Source of the DNA: Actinostola sp. cb2023
Lineage: Eukaryota > Cnidaria > Anthozoa > Actiniaria > Actinostolidae
Length of the DNA: 64,000 bases
Assembly: GCA_033675265.1 (NCBI GenBank)
Contig: JAUJYZ010001432.1
Coordinates: 1 to 64,000, forward strand
Direction: 5' to 3'
A program made the translations under genes and the position numbers. Shown here piece after piece: positions 1 through 13,659 of this stretch. Each line of letters begins with the position of its first letter. The stretch's first letter is position 1. A model generated the notes under the pieces. It worked only from the letters and a program-made list of their open reading frames with translations. It was not told where the DNA came from and searched no databases.

Positions 1-2329
1 TTTATATAGTTTGTCACTCATATGTATCGGCGGAAGGACCGCATATCAGTTTCTTGTGAAGTATTTTCGGGAAGTATATTTTCGTTTGAGTTTCTGTGGA
101 ATTCCTCTTGTACATTAGTGTTTCTATTTCATCAATAGTGATAGCAAGTTTGGTGAAAGTTTAAAGGCACCAATAAAGGTCAATTTCGGAACTGAATGCG
201 TATCGTGATTACGTCCGTCTTCGTTAACAGTGTCAAGAATCCTTGTTCTGGACGCACCTGCAGCATAGCGCACGATTATAGGACAGCCCATCACTTCATC
301 TGTACATATTTCAACGATCCTTGTACTCTGTGAAGATTATACTTGTTCAGTTATTTAGACTGATTGTTATTTTTTTATTTTGAAGTAGTTATTTTTGGTT
401 TGAAGTCCAATTAATAATCGTTTTTTATTTAATCGGTCTCGAGAAAAACGTGCATGGCTTCTCTCATGGCGCCCAGCTGCTAAGTATGGTTGATAACGAA
501 TGTATTCAAGCGACAAGTTTAGTACGATGTTAGCCGTTTTACTGTGAAGTATAGAATACTGTTATGTACACAGATTTCTGAGTTCGCTAGACTATCTAGC
601 TCTGGAGGTTCAAAGTTTAGTATGAAAGTAAGCCGAACGTTTAAATGACACCAAACTGACTTCAGCTCGACTTATTATGTTCTCATAAGAAGAACTTTAT
701 ACAAAGTCTATAAATTAAAATATTTGTACTGATGCAACATGTTCTCGACTACTATAGAACTTTTGCTATTGTTTACTTGTAAGACTTGATAGGTCTGATC
801 AAGTTATCTGTCCCTTTCCTCGCTGTTTTGTAGAGCTTGACTTCCGGTTACTTGAGGCACCAAGAATAACAGTGTCGCTTTGACATCAGATCCGGGTAGC
901 ATCGTCGTAATTCGGGCTTTATTTGTCTTATTGACTGTCGTACTGCCAAACGAGAAAATAATCTTTGCAGTTTGCATGAGGCAGCCCTGGAGTTTTCGTT
1001 TTCTTGTATTCACTCCTTATTATGTATTTGGCTACTGATTAGCACGGTTCACCTTGTCTATGATAACAAGCAAATTGAACTGTCTATCAATATCTTAGGT
1101 ACAAATTTATGATTTACATTACCCGGAAATTTACGGGAACAGCTGACGTCCGGTATTAGTTTTCATATCGATCGACATTTCAAATGGCCGCTCAACTACA
1201 CAAGAAGGTATGGGACTTCAAAATGTATTTGAAATTTTGACATTATATACAGAATTTGAATTTTAGGTGCGCGACTTCCAGACGTAAATATAGTCTTTAT
1301 AATCATATTCTGTGGGAACATTTTTGCATCGTTTAATTCTTGTACTGGGACGCAAATGGATCAAACAACAACGAATATTGACAATACATGCCCCTTGTAT
1401 CGAGGCAATAAAAAGTGTAACCTGCATTACTTTCGAGCTTTTAAACCTTTCGATGATTGCATGGATCCATCGGTGCCGTACATCTCCACATTGCTCAACT
1501 CACATAAGTCAAATCCGTCGAAAATTATATGATTTTTCGATGATACAAAAGGCCGCAACCACAATAAAAGCACTATTTCTCGAGGGTCCTGAGCGAAACA
1601 TCTGAGCTGTTCGATGTCTGACATCACCTAAGAAATCACACTCCAAATATAGCAATTTTTCGCCGTTTGATGTCCGGACAGTTTTACAAGAACGTAGTAG
1701 CCTGGTATGTTTATGTCTCCATACCGGCTGTTCCACAGAGGTGAAGGCTTTCCGAAAAAGCGGGAATTCAAACTCATAGTTCATGGGATTGGGTTTCCTG
1801 GTGTTTCTTTTTAAAATTTCGAAGTGCGAGCATAGAGTGATCGTCCTCCGTACTCTGTGCCGAGCGTAAGCAAGCTCTTCAGATAATTAATCATATCTAT
1901 CCATCACAACACAAACCGCTTTGTATTTTCTAACAAACTTAGAGTAGTTTTTGTTTTGATAAATTTGGTTTATATTTTGTAAGAAATTCGAGGAAATTTT
2001 CGGAACTGCCAGTAACCGCTGGTCATAATTAATCGCGGTGAGTAAAATGTCCTCAAATTCTGTAATGCATCAGAAACCGTCCCCTCGATACTTTCACAAG
2101 AGTCTGTGATAGCCTTCCTATGACCTTCTATAACTATCGTTCTTGCGATTTGAACCTTTATTGTTCGCAAACGACAACCATTTTTTAGCGATTTACAAAA
2201 AGATCCTCCCGTAAATCACTGTCAACAACAATGTAAGCATAATTAGGAAACCAAAAAGTCGTTACGCGCAGACTCACCACTGAATGGCCCCCTTTAATTT
2301 CAGCACTTAAAATAAATAACCTTGCGATT
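1..2329. other. no recognisable gene
   Basis: AT-rich sequence with only short open frames of random appearance and no domain, splice pattern or clear repeat that I can support. It may be a further decayed part of the tandem array that follows, but I could not align it by eye. Confidence 0.4.
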
Positions 2330-4439
2330 TAGTGTTGGTGGTCCCGTGTACATCCACAATGTGATTTTCTATTGGAAATCGTTAAAAATCAAAATACAAA
2401 ATTGCTCATATGTTTTAATGCATTTTGCTTATTAAACAATAAATTCAAATTCAAAATTGGCTTACGTTGTTTGTGTATATTCAAAAACTTTGAAGATATT
2501 AAGTTCAAAAAAATCTTTAAAAGCACCAACAAAATTACATAGTTGTAATTCTGAAATCAAACGGAAAACCAAAAAATGAGCTACATTTGGTCGTTAGTAG
2601 TTTTATTTGAACGGATTTCCATGCAGTTTCAAAAGCTTTTTGTCTCTCGCTGTTTTGCGGCTTTTTAGAAGTTTACCCGACAGAATGGGAAGGACACCCT
2701 TAGGGGAAATGGGGTCCAAGAGGCTGTTGGTGGGGTGCAGAGAGGACAATATATTTATATGCCACGGCCCACCGCATGGGATATGGTTTACTGTATTTAA
2801 CCAAGGGTACACCACGTCGGCCACTACTGTACTTTGGGTGGCACGTGCAACATCATCGAGCTTCAGAATAGCCTCCATTAGTCACCAGCCAAACTTACGT
2901 TTGGACTTTCAATGAAAATTTAGAGAACGCGTTTGCTAGCAAAATAATGGAGTGGATTTTCGGAAGTCATGTTCCGTGTCCACCCATCGCACTGTTGATA
3001 GCACAGATATATCATGGAAAAGTTTTATATTGCTAACTTCGGCTGCTCAGAACCATCGGTCCCCAAGAGATTATAACCCCTTTTACGAACACCGAGATAA
3101 AATTCTTCAATCGTAGTATATTTTGCTAGCCCCAGCCGTAAATTAGAGCCACGCACTGAAAATACGGACGTCTGAGGAAGCAAGTTATATACGGATACAG
3201 GTATGACGCTACATCGAGGATAGAATCGTTAGAATGAGAGTTTACTCCCTAGGTAACTACAATTGGAAACTTAGACTTAATACTGTTACCACGGAACCCG
3301 GAGACGCTTGACGGACATTCGACAGCGCAGTGGTTCCACTTTTACGCCGCCCGTAGGTGTGTTCTATCGACCAATGCTAGTCAAATCACTTGACTTGCTA
3401 TTGAATAATTGAGTCATCTGATCCAAATTACTATAGCTACAGTATGATACAGGGAAGTTGTCCTTTGGCTTATATCAAGTATGGAGTGGTAACAATTTGG
3501 CATGATTATGGGGCATAATTGGCGACGAAACAAAGGTGGTAAATTACAACGCGGACACCCGTTGTACGTATGAACCTGACACCCGGTTTAAACGGACAAT
3601 TGTAGTTATTTTCCAAGGCTGGGAATTCATAAAAATTGCCTGATAAAAACATAGTGGGCCCGTATATCCTACGAGACAACGGAATAATTTACGGGCAACG
3701 GACACTTTTCTCGTACCCATATTGACATTGTCTTTACAAAAGTCTAACAGGTTAAAACCATTTACCGTTCTCAAGAAACCGACACGTAACAGGTTGTGTT
3801 AAATTGATACTTCCACAGTCTATAAGTACTGCGAATCAGAGGACCACCAACCCAAAATTCATGACAATAAATTCAGTAGTAGCTGAATTAAGCAAGTAAA
3901 ACTAGCATCATTCGCGAGTGACGTACCCGTGACAATCCGGGTTGAAGAGCGTGGTCCCATGCAGCCTCGTTCCCGTGGTGATCCGTAGTCCACACCGGGT
4001 TTCATTGAACTATTGAAATAGCCGAAACTCTCGTTATCACCGGCCACACTTGATCTCAGGACTCTATCATTTGTTGTCGCCTACATACGCGTTAAGAGAA
4101 TATTATTAATCAGTCCATTGCAGTATTAATTTCTTTGCCGAGCGAGATGATCTAAACCGGCCGGCCCGTATTAGCAGAGGTGTCCGTTAACAATAAGGGG
4201 GGTCTCAAGGCGAGAGTGACTGAGTAGCGAGTAGGCGGTTATACTTGATGGTATACTGTGTATCAAACTATTTTTTGTGAGCAGATGCACCATAGAGATC
4301 AAATGGTGGATTTCAACCTACAAAAGAGTTCTAACACTTCCTGAATCACACTTATCCTGCTGAGAGGCTACTGCAAATCGTTCAACCTTGCTTGGCGCTG
4401 TAAACAGTTCCCTTTTTCAGTCCGTGGGATGAGGGGTTA

Positions 4440-5480
4440 ACCTTGGTTATGAACAGGTAACATATCATTGGTTTGCGGTGGACATATAATATATATTGTC
4501 CCTCTCTTGACCAACAGCTCCTTTTCAGACCCCCTCCCCTAAAAGGGGAGCGCCTTTCCATCTTTTGAAACGTAAAAAACTCTGAAATACAACGATTTTG
4601 TAAATTGACATCACGTTCAAATAAACTAAGAACGACATTAGCGCTCTTTTGTTTTCGTTGTGCTTTCAAGAAGTAGAAACACATATTGGTAAATTTTTTG
4701 ATGCTTTTAAGATATTCTTGAACTTAAGTTCTAAAGTTTGACTAATGACAAAAATTAAGCAAATTTTGGAATTTTGACATTTATTGTTTTAATAATCAAA
4801 TATCTTTAAAAGAGTGAGCAATTTTTGTAATTATGATTTTAGCATTGTCCTATAGTATAGAAAGTAATTTCAAGTGTGGCGTGGTAGTGTTACACGGAAA
4901 CCATTTATTGAATTTCTATTCGGTATGACCTTGAGATTATTTTATTGAAAATGGTTACGAATAGTTACTTAGTTTTCAGAATACTGAACAACATTATAGT
5001 GTATGTGGGCTGTGACAATACCAAAATTTCATCGATTTTTGAGGAGCCAGTATGGTCCGTGGTAACCGACCTCCACAATTGAATTTTTCTATTGGGCATC
5101 TTAAAAACCAAAAATGTACAGAAATTGCTCATTCTCCGGTTATCAGAATTGTCACGATATAATGCAAAACGAACATTGTCAAAGAATTCAAAATTGGCTA
5201 ACTTTTTTGTATGATTCAAGCGTAAGAATTTAAGTTCACATGAGCTGAAACACAACAGAACAGAAGTACCTAATTTTCATTTGTGAACTGGTCCACATAG
5301 CAGCGCGAGAACGGAAAACAAAATATAAATTCCAAAGGAGATGTCCTATTGGCGTATTCTATAATTTCGTCTTGAAGATGATTTTGCATTTAAAGCACTA
5401 AAAATTTTGTTAATTTTGCACTTTTTTTTATACGCTTCAACACGATGTGAAGCTCTCCTTTTTATGTTGGGCTCATGGCC
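4440..5480. repeat. inverted sub-repeat pair of 2.7-kb unit
   Basis: The left arm (about 4440-4900) reads 'attgtccctctcttgacc' followed by CAACAGCTCC. It is the reverse complement of the tail-to-head sequence of the right arm (about 5070-5480), which starts with CCACAATTGAATTTTTCTAT. A spacer of about 150 bases separates them. Arms are diverged. Confidence 0.5.
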
Positions 5481-7189
5481 TGTTTGGGTCGAACTAGCGA
5501 CGCTGTACAATTATTCATAATTCGATAAATACCCACAATGTAATGACATATCAACCAAGCAACACTTTAGGAATTCCCACGACTGTTTGCCTGTTTACAT
5601 AGAAGCAAGTTGATTTGTTTTTGCTAATTCTTAGAGGGGGGGCTGAACACTGAGGATTGGGAAAGGAAAAATTAGCTGTACACTCCTTATAACCGGATCC
5701 GAATAAATCAAGTGTTTTATATTTATCAATGCTATGCTTACATTATCGTGATGATAGCGAAAGGTCCTGATTTAGCCCTTTGCCTTTCGAATAGCCTAAG
5801 CTCTCTTACCGTTATCAACCCGGCGAAAATGAGGAGCCCTGAAGTTAGTTTTGGATACCCATCTAATTATTTATTTAGACATTTAGAATTATTTTATATG
5901 AACTAGTTTTTTATTTTTTATTTTCAAGTTTTTTTTTTTTGTTTTATTACACCCGGGAACAACGAATTCGACAAGCTTTTCAGGAATAGAGGATTGCTAT
6001 ATTAGAGTTTATTATCAACACCCTACGAACCCATAGTGGTACTTTTTCAACCAGCGGACGAGTTACTCACCCTCTACCCAACCGGCATTGAAAAAATCTC
6101 CAATAAAGACAAGTTATGCAATGAATTTTGTTAATTGTGTAAGTTAATCGCCAGCGAATCCTTTTAACGTATCTGGTAAAAGGCGATACAAAGCGATCAA
6201 ATTACGACATTAGGTGTGGCGTTATCTTGAGGAAAATAAAAAATCAACCTGTTTAGACTTCGATGAAAATGCACTTTTATTTGCATATATGAAAAGATAT
6301 CCGTTGGTTCATCCGGGTTGCTCCGTTTTCATCTTATGAAACGGTATAATTGGTTATAGGCATACAGTCTAGTTGTCCGTGTACGGTATAGAACAACCGT
6401 TATAGCGTATTAATGGAAAACGGGTTTTTTATAGGCATTTGTAGTTAAGATTGATGTGAGCTTATCGAAGCCGGGTGGATATTAGGAAACAACAAAAAAT
6501 GGTACGAGATCGATGCACGTGCTAAAACATCTAAAGTATAAGGATAGATCACATTCTTGGGGTTCTGAGGTTGTTATGGTTCATTATGGACAATCGACCA
6601 CCGAATGACCATTTTCCATATAAAATAGCCCGTATGTAAAGACACGGGGTGCCACGACTATATTATTATGAAGAATCCTCCACAACTGTCCTATTAAGTC
6701 TGCCAACGTTCATTGAGGCCGGGGTCCACATTTAATTATGACACGCGGTACACACGCACAGATAATAGTATCGTGCCTACTATATGAGATATGCATAGTA
6801 TTGTTCTTTGTTACAAGGTTGGGAGATACATACGGAGAACGATACATGTACTGGTCTTCCTTTCTGTATCTAGTGGTTAAGAATCTTTGGGGAAAACGAG
6901 CGGTTTCGGGGCCGCAAAACTAGCAAAGTATACACCCCCTCATTTATCAGGCACCAAATAGAGCAGATGGTGACAACGGAAAGACCTTTTTCGAATCCGA
7001 ATTCATTATGTTGCCGCCATATGCTGTACTGTAAGAATCCCTGTTCGAGATCAAACGCGAGGTTGGTGATTAATGGGAGTAACGACTTTAAGATATGTAT
7101 TCGGACGAACATCTGCATTTTGATCACGTTTGTCGATTGTATGGCACGGTGCACACAGAAAGTTCAGATACGGGGAGCGGGGGTATTCC

Positions 7190-8390
7190 TTGGTATGAAC
7201 AAAGTAACATTATATGGGTTGGGGATGGGCATATTAACAGATATTGTCCCTCTCTTGACCAACAGCTTTCCTTTTACCCCTCTCCCTATTTAGCTTCCGG
7301 CCGGTTATGTGAATCTTTAAAATTGCGAAATCACTTTGAGTTTGTCAATAAGCAACCAGTCCTTTTTTGTGTGTTTTTCAACACAATTAAAAAAGATGTA
7401 TTTTATGTGCTTATAAATTTTTAGGTAATGGTGCGCAAGTTTTAATATACAAAATAGGTTTCACGGTTGCATTTTGTGATGTCACTTCAAAAATGGCGGC
7501 ATTTGTCAAAACACAGACCCATTTGTTTTAACTCTTCACTATCTGATTTCCCATAGAAATTCAATTGTGGATTGTGGCAAGCCGAGACCGTGTTTTGTAT
7601 CTATAGAGTTCGCATAATTGCGATACCTGACCATGGCATGCACTTAAGGTATACAAGGGGTTATTTTACAAAAAACGTTGTCTTGTGAATGCTCTTAACC
7701 CAATAGCGCACATCCTGCATTCAACACTAAAAATTCTTGCACCATAACGCTTCAATTTAGGTAGGGCGTAACCACTCCACAATTGAATTTTCCGATTGTA
7801 ACTTACTATAAAAGCCAAAAGTACAACAAATTGCCTCATGTGTATTTTAAGAATTTTGATTTATTAACAAAACTTCAAATCAAAATTCAATAATGCTGAA
7901 AACGAGAGATACGTATCTTTGTATAGATTCACACACCTTTAGACATTAAGTGTTCAAAAACAAGAAAAAGCCCACACAATTTTCCAGTACTTTTTAACTT
8001 TTGTATAAAGCAGAAACGGGGAAACACAAAAGGCCTAACATATGATGATTATATAATTAAATATTTGATGAAACAAAGAATTTCAATGTTACAAAATCTT
8101 ATGCGTAATTTGATAGTATTTCACAGTTTTTTAAGTGTTTCAAAAGCATTGAAGCTGCCCTTTACTGAGGGGGGTCCATAGGAGCCTGATTGAAATCACG
8201 AGAGGACAAATATAGTTGTAGGTATGGACCACCCCACGCAGTAGAATAAGTTTATCTTTTCAACCTCAAGGTACGCACAACGGTCTTCCCCACGAACTGA
8301 AAAGGAAAATTTACATATAAACAAGAAAAAGTGTCAACAATTATTTGCTTAGCAACCAGCCAATGATAATCAGATCGAGGATTAATTTCA
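7190..8390. repeat. inverted sub-repeat pair of 2.7-kb unit
   Basis: The reverse arm at about 7190-7560 again carries 'attgtccctctcttgacc' and CAACAGC. The forward arm starts at about 7770 with CTCCACAATTGAATTTTCC. The spacer near 7670-7700 contains 'aaaaacgttgtcttgtgaat', shared with element X at about 19085 and 47880 in reverse complement. Confidence 0.5.
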
Positions 8391-9904
8391 AGAGAACAAT
8401 ATCATAGATACCGAGTCTTTCTTGTAGCACGAGAGTAAATCACCCACGTATATTTGAAATTATCGGATGACTAATGTCCCCCGATTGGAAACAGGTTTGA
8501 TAGCAACAGTACCATCATCAGTTATAAGCCGTGCCCTACATTCTGCCACTCAGAACAAATCCCAACCTCTCGCGCTTGAGGAGCCACCCCTAGATATGTA
8601 TGGATAACCATAGTACGCATAAAATACGTGAAAACGGACAGAGCCGTGGAGTTTAAGATCGCCCCCACGGCAAAAATTTAATAACTGCAAATGACAAGAA
8701 AATAAACGGAATCTTGCTCGGCTATTTAGACTGGAGACAACAAATGACGAGTCCTGAAGCAAATTGGGTGCTCAATAACGAGAGTTCACTTTCAACATAC
8801 AAAATGGAACCCGGATATATTTTACACCAATCGGACCAGAACCGCAATGTCAAAAAAATTTACCGGGTTGGGGTCAATTTACGTCACTCCGCGATTGGTT
8901 TAATCCATTTGCTATTGGCTACTTGATATTGGTCTTTGAATACACTTGAATCCTCCTTGATCGACATGTCCATATAGCGATCACCTTTACACATTGGCTC
9001 GTTGGTCCCCAAGAGAAAATTCAAGTGTATAACCGGTAAGACGGAGATTCCCACCACTTAAAATACGGGCATACTCATTTGGAGAGGAAAAACTGCTCCG
9101 TTTGTCCCGTATTATCCCGTTTGTACGTATGAAACGGGTGGAATATTTTTAATAGGCATTTGTGTCATAGTGTTCAAGCCGTGACAGAAACATAACATGT
9201 CGTCGTTATAAACGGGTTCCCTATTTAAATTTTAACCGGAATAGTCCCCGTCTAACTTGAGTTATTCACGTAACCGGGTAGAGCTTCCCATGTCACAGTA
9301 TTGACCGTTGCATTGAGCGATATCTAAAGTGTAAATATTCGTAAGTATATATAGTTATAATGCTATAATTTATTCCAATCGGTATATTTACCGAACAGTT
9401 GTATATACAACAACGGGGTAAAACCCAACTATGTATGACTATACCATGTGTCCGGTAAGTAAACCGGGTGTCCTGCAATGTAATAACTGCGTGTCCGTAA
9501 GGCCGGTGTTCCAGTCATCTGTCAGTAGTACTGCCAAGGTCATTTAGCGATTCTGTGTAAATCGTACCACTATAGTATTGCCTATATTGTTCTTTTACAT
9601 ATCAGGCATACATAAGGCGATGACCGGAACGATCTTCCGTTGTCTTGCGACCCAGAATCTTGGGGACCGAGCATATCGGCCCCAAAGCGTGGGTCACACC
9701 CACTCCCATTGTGTTTTCAGGTTCAAAGCGATGGGGAACCACGGAAGTTAGACTCGACAAAATGGGACCCTCCCATGATTTGGTGCAGCCATGGACATAT
9801 GACCATGTATTCAAGAACAGAAGTTTGGCTGACCAAATGGACAAGCTATTATATGGCGATGATGTTCGACCATAAGTTACCTTTCGTGGGAGCGGTGGTA
9901 TCTT

Positions 9905-11110
9905 GGATTAAAAAGTAACATATATTGGTGTGGAGGTGGCATGTAGAAATCAATTGGTCCTCTTTCTTAATTGGACCCAACAGCTCCTTTGACCCTACCC
10001 CTTAAATGGAGCTTCCATCTTCAGTGAAACTCTTTAAACAAAAAGCCCGCTAAATTACAAAGATTTTGTCAATAATCAATTAGACTTCTTTGTTTGGTTT
10101 TTTAAAATTAAAAATGATTTGATTTTTGTGTGCTTTTTTAAGATTTTTGAAACTTAAATTTCTAAGTATTTGTAAGATACAACAATGTTAGCAATATTGA
10201 ACTTTGAATTTATGTTTGTACACTAATCCCCAAATTCTTAACAATACATAAACGAATTTTTGTATTTGAGTTTTAAGATTTCCCAATAGAAAATTCAATT
10301 GTGGAGTTTACACGGACCGTTGTATTTATGATTTCGATCGATATGACTTATTTAGTATAACAGCTATTTCCAAAAACAACGTGTCTTGTGACATACTGAT
10401 ACCGAATAGTGCAATCCGTGCATTCCAGACCAAAATGCATTGTATATCAGTATATTTTTAGGTACGTGTAACACTCCACAATTGAATTTTTTTTTTTTTT
10501 TTTTCTATTTTTTTGTTCTATTGGAAAAATCGTAACCCAAAATCAGCAAAAATTGCTCATCGCGGTTTAATAAATTTCTGATTATTACAACTAAACTTCT
10601 AAATTCAAAAACTGCTACGTTTTTTTACTATTCAAACTTTAGAATCAAGGGTTTTCAAAAATCTTATCAAAAACACACCACAATTACCAATATTTTTAAT
10701 TTTTTAAAGCAAAAAGGAAAAACAAAAACTAATCTAAATTGATTATTATTTATTTGAAACGTGATTTCCAATTTAAAAAATCTATTGCTAATTTGCACTT
10801 TGTTAAGTTTTGAAAAAGATTGAGCTACCTTTATATTATTATTGAGGGCGTCGAACGGAGCTGTTCGGCTCAAGATCCCTCGAGGACAATGTATGATGTT
10901 ATATGCCACCCCACCCATATGATGATTACTTTTAATTTCAAACCAATGGTTAACACCATCTCAGAAAGGAATCTACTGAAAAGACGTTGAAATTATAAGC
11001 AAGTTTCCAGAATATTAGCTTAGGAACCACATGAATAAGTGAAGATTCTGGGGATTTTCAGGGAAATATCATAGAAACTTATTTTGTAGCAGAGAAATCT
11101 ACAGACTTTG
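9905..11110. repeat. inverted sub-repeat pair of 2.7-kb unit
   Basis: The reverse arm (about 9905-10320) ends in CAATAGAAAATTCAATTGTG and the forward arm begins at about 10470 with CTCCACAATTGAATTTTTTT. The spacer at about 10365-10460 is clearly homologous, in reverse complement, to 19022-19105 and 47817-47900 of element X (shared 'accgaatagtgca', 'aaatgcattgtat'). Confidence 0.55.
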
Positions 11111-11885
11111 ATTATGAGTGATATGTCAACAAGAAAAAGAGTTGATAGCACATAACGTAACATCACGTAGGTCGCACCCTAATCTGACACTCAGTCAAAT
11201 TCGAACCTTCGAGGACTTGTCAATAATCTCTCGTACTGTCTAGGTAATCAAATTTAGCCGGAAAGGCCGGTTAAATCCACAGGCCAAAAACTAAATACTA
11301 TTCTTCCAACAAATGATCCATAATTTAGCTCAAAATCATATTTGGTTTCCATTTGGTGGTCTTCGATCTTTATTTAAGGATGTGATTTTTTTATAACCGA
11401 ACGACGTTCAGCGAAACAATACCACACAAGCCAACCGCCTAATTGTCGGACTACGCATCGGGACTGAGACCGCGCAGTGTCCGTATTAGAGGTTTTTGGT
11501 TGAATTTACGTCCACCTCGTGAATTGTGGGTGTAAACATCGGCCTCAACATGACCCTGTGCTCGCGATTGAACTACTCGCTTTCAATGCACCTTTACTGA
11601 CTTAACTTATGATTTTCGAACGTTTCAGGGCACATCGATGTCATAATACGTTTTGAGGAAAGGAATGAAGAGTGTAAACCGCGTGATAACTGATATTTCT
11701 GATCAGACAATTGACAGATGGTGGACATTCTATCCACGAAACTCTGCCTATACGAAACACCTGGCATTACTTCATTCAAATCCTTATAAGTCCGCGACTG
11801 ACTTCGTTCGGGAATGTTCACGTGGACAATATACAAGGTCAAGGTTCAAAGTAGTTATTGAATATGTAAGTACTGTAGTCTAGTC
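11111..11885. other. no recognisable feature
   Basis: I see no gene, clear repeat or structured element here. Confidence 0.35.
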
Positions 11886-13092
11886 CATACGGCGTTTTTA
11901 TCGATATTATTGGGTTCGAGGATATTGGGTTACAATCATTGGTGGGGTTAAATTAACCGCGGGGGACAAGGCATTGGTCCTAATGTAAACCGCGAAGAAG
12001 TAAGTACCGTATTACGGAAGTCTTTGTCCGTGAAGGTCCATGTACGGGGTTTTAGAAAATCTGATTCAGTAGTACCTAAAGTTTCAGGATCATGAGAGGC
12101 GATTGCTAATAGCGACGTAATGATGACGTATAGTGCTTATGTTTTCTTTTACGGGACGCGATTATTTACATCGGTAATCCTCTGTCCATATCTAAAGAAA
12201 GCTATCGACGTGAACAGTCGCCTTCTGTTCATAGGGGTGCCAAAAATATCGTAGTAGGATGTGGGAGTTTAATATTTTCGGCATTCGATAAATCAGCATG
12301 CAGCTTTGCTCCTACTAATAAACCGGCCAAGAGGAAAGTCTCCAGGAAATTCCAAAAATCCAGAATTGGGCGAGTTCGACGACGGCGGAAATTCACCTTA
12401 AGAAACTTTAAGGACATCCGGACATCTCCACGTTAGTTCCTTCGTAGCCGTTTAGTGGACGTCACTAAGCAGTGAGCCTGCATTCAGGAGACTAATCGTC
12501 CACGGCTGAAATAACATTATGGTAGAAGCAAGGAATCTTCTTGACAGAGAGAGGGCGACGACATTTAAGAAGGAATTCGTGCACTTGTAGTGTCTTCCAC
12601 GATAATTGTTCACCAGAGGACGTATCTACGTCCGTCCTTATGGTTTCATAGTCGATTCATGTTACAAACGTTATCGATAAATTAGCTGCTTGGTCCAAAG
12701 AATGTGGAAGAACGCAAATAACATAGGGTCCATGACATTTGTTGTGAAGCTACTGCCTCTTTATGGACACATGTAATTTAATACTATTCAATACACGTGT
12801 TCTTTCATTCAGTCCAAATCGGTCCAGTGAAATCTGTGTATTCTCTTCAAAATAACCAGCGGTGTACTTTACATGACAACCCGTGACAATGACTACCTTT
12901 CAGCAAATCACATTCCCCATTGCTGGGCTGACGGGGAATTCAATTTTTTACAAAGATGTCCCGTAGCCTCTACTTTTATAGGCGTTTCCCCCCCTCGCCT
13001 TAGTCCCCCGCGGTTAATTAACCTCCACCACAGGTAACCCAGTATCTCGGAAAAAAAAAACCAATATCCTCGGATAAAACGCCGTAAGAAGA
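11886..13092. repeat. 1.2-kb element with degenerate inverted ends
   Basis: The arm 11886-11973 (acggcgttttta ... ggatattggg ... ttaaccgcgggggac) is the diverged reverse complement of 12996-13092 (gtcccccgcggttaattaac ... ccaatatcctcgg ... aaacgccgt). The interior shows further weak inverted similarity but no coding potential. I interpret it as a decayed TIR element. Confidence 0.45.
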
Positions 13093-13628
13093 GGCACAGT
13101 AGCTTACGGTCATATGGATCCCGGGAAGTTGTGGTATGATAAAATTAGGAATCAGACACAAAGAAAAACTGGATACCTGACTTTATTTGTAATTTATCGG
13201 ATCTATCAATAAAACTTCATCAACTACAAGTGTCGGGATAACTAGACCAAACCGTCATAATGTTTGAAACGTTAGCTATTTTGCCTTGTATCTTTAGATT
13301 CCGTGACTTAGAGCAGATTTCGTATGACTGGAAAAACACGCGACACAACCACAGGCTAATCCCATCCTCGACGTTTGTGTATTTTGTATTTTCGGGTTTC
13401 CTGTGGCGACTTCTTTGCTTTGCCTTCGAAGGAAATCATGAAGAGTTTGAAAATATGTTCTGAGAGCATCGTTTTTTATATCACTAAAAAAATAAATGTT
13501 TGCAAATAATAGTTAGATACTTTTCCAGCTTTCTGAATGGTTTTGGGGGCATTTTGGGCTGTCTAAAGGTGGTTTTGAGAGCGACTGATTTGGACTTTGT
13601 ATTAGAAAATTACACATGTAATATAAAA

Positions 13629-13659
13629 ACGGCACGGCACGGCACGGCACGGCACGGAT
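13629..13659. repeat. GGCAC pentanucleotide run
   Basis: Short tandem run of GGCAC units in element X copy 1. The equivalent run in copy 2 is at about 42977-43006. Confidence 0.8.

Larger units (their letters stand above)
2330..11110. repeat. decayed tandem array, period about 2.7 kb
   Basis: A landmark block recurs in forward orientation at about 2340, 5070, 7770 and 10470, a spacing of 2.69-2.74 kb. Each copy starts with CCACAATTGAATTTT or a variant, then a run like 'ctattgg..atcgta..aaa..aaattgctca', a TTCAAAA-rich stretch, and a tail like 'gaggacaat..ata..ccaccc'. A second landmark (CCCGTTTGTACGTATGAAAC or similar) lies near 3555, 6310 and 9120, again about 2.75 kb apart. Within units, reverse-orientation copies of the block occur at about 4440-4900, 7190-7560 and 9905-10320, so each unit is an imperfect inverted repeat. 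Copies differ by many substitutions and small indels. I infer an old macrosatellite or tandemly arranged TE remnant; unit borders are approximate. Confidence 0.55.

Noticed and set aside
9602..9918. Overlapping frames on both strands near 9.6-9.9 kb
   Set aside because: The region is part of the decayed 2.7-kb array, has no domain similarity, and the frames are not preserved in the other units.
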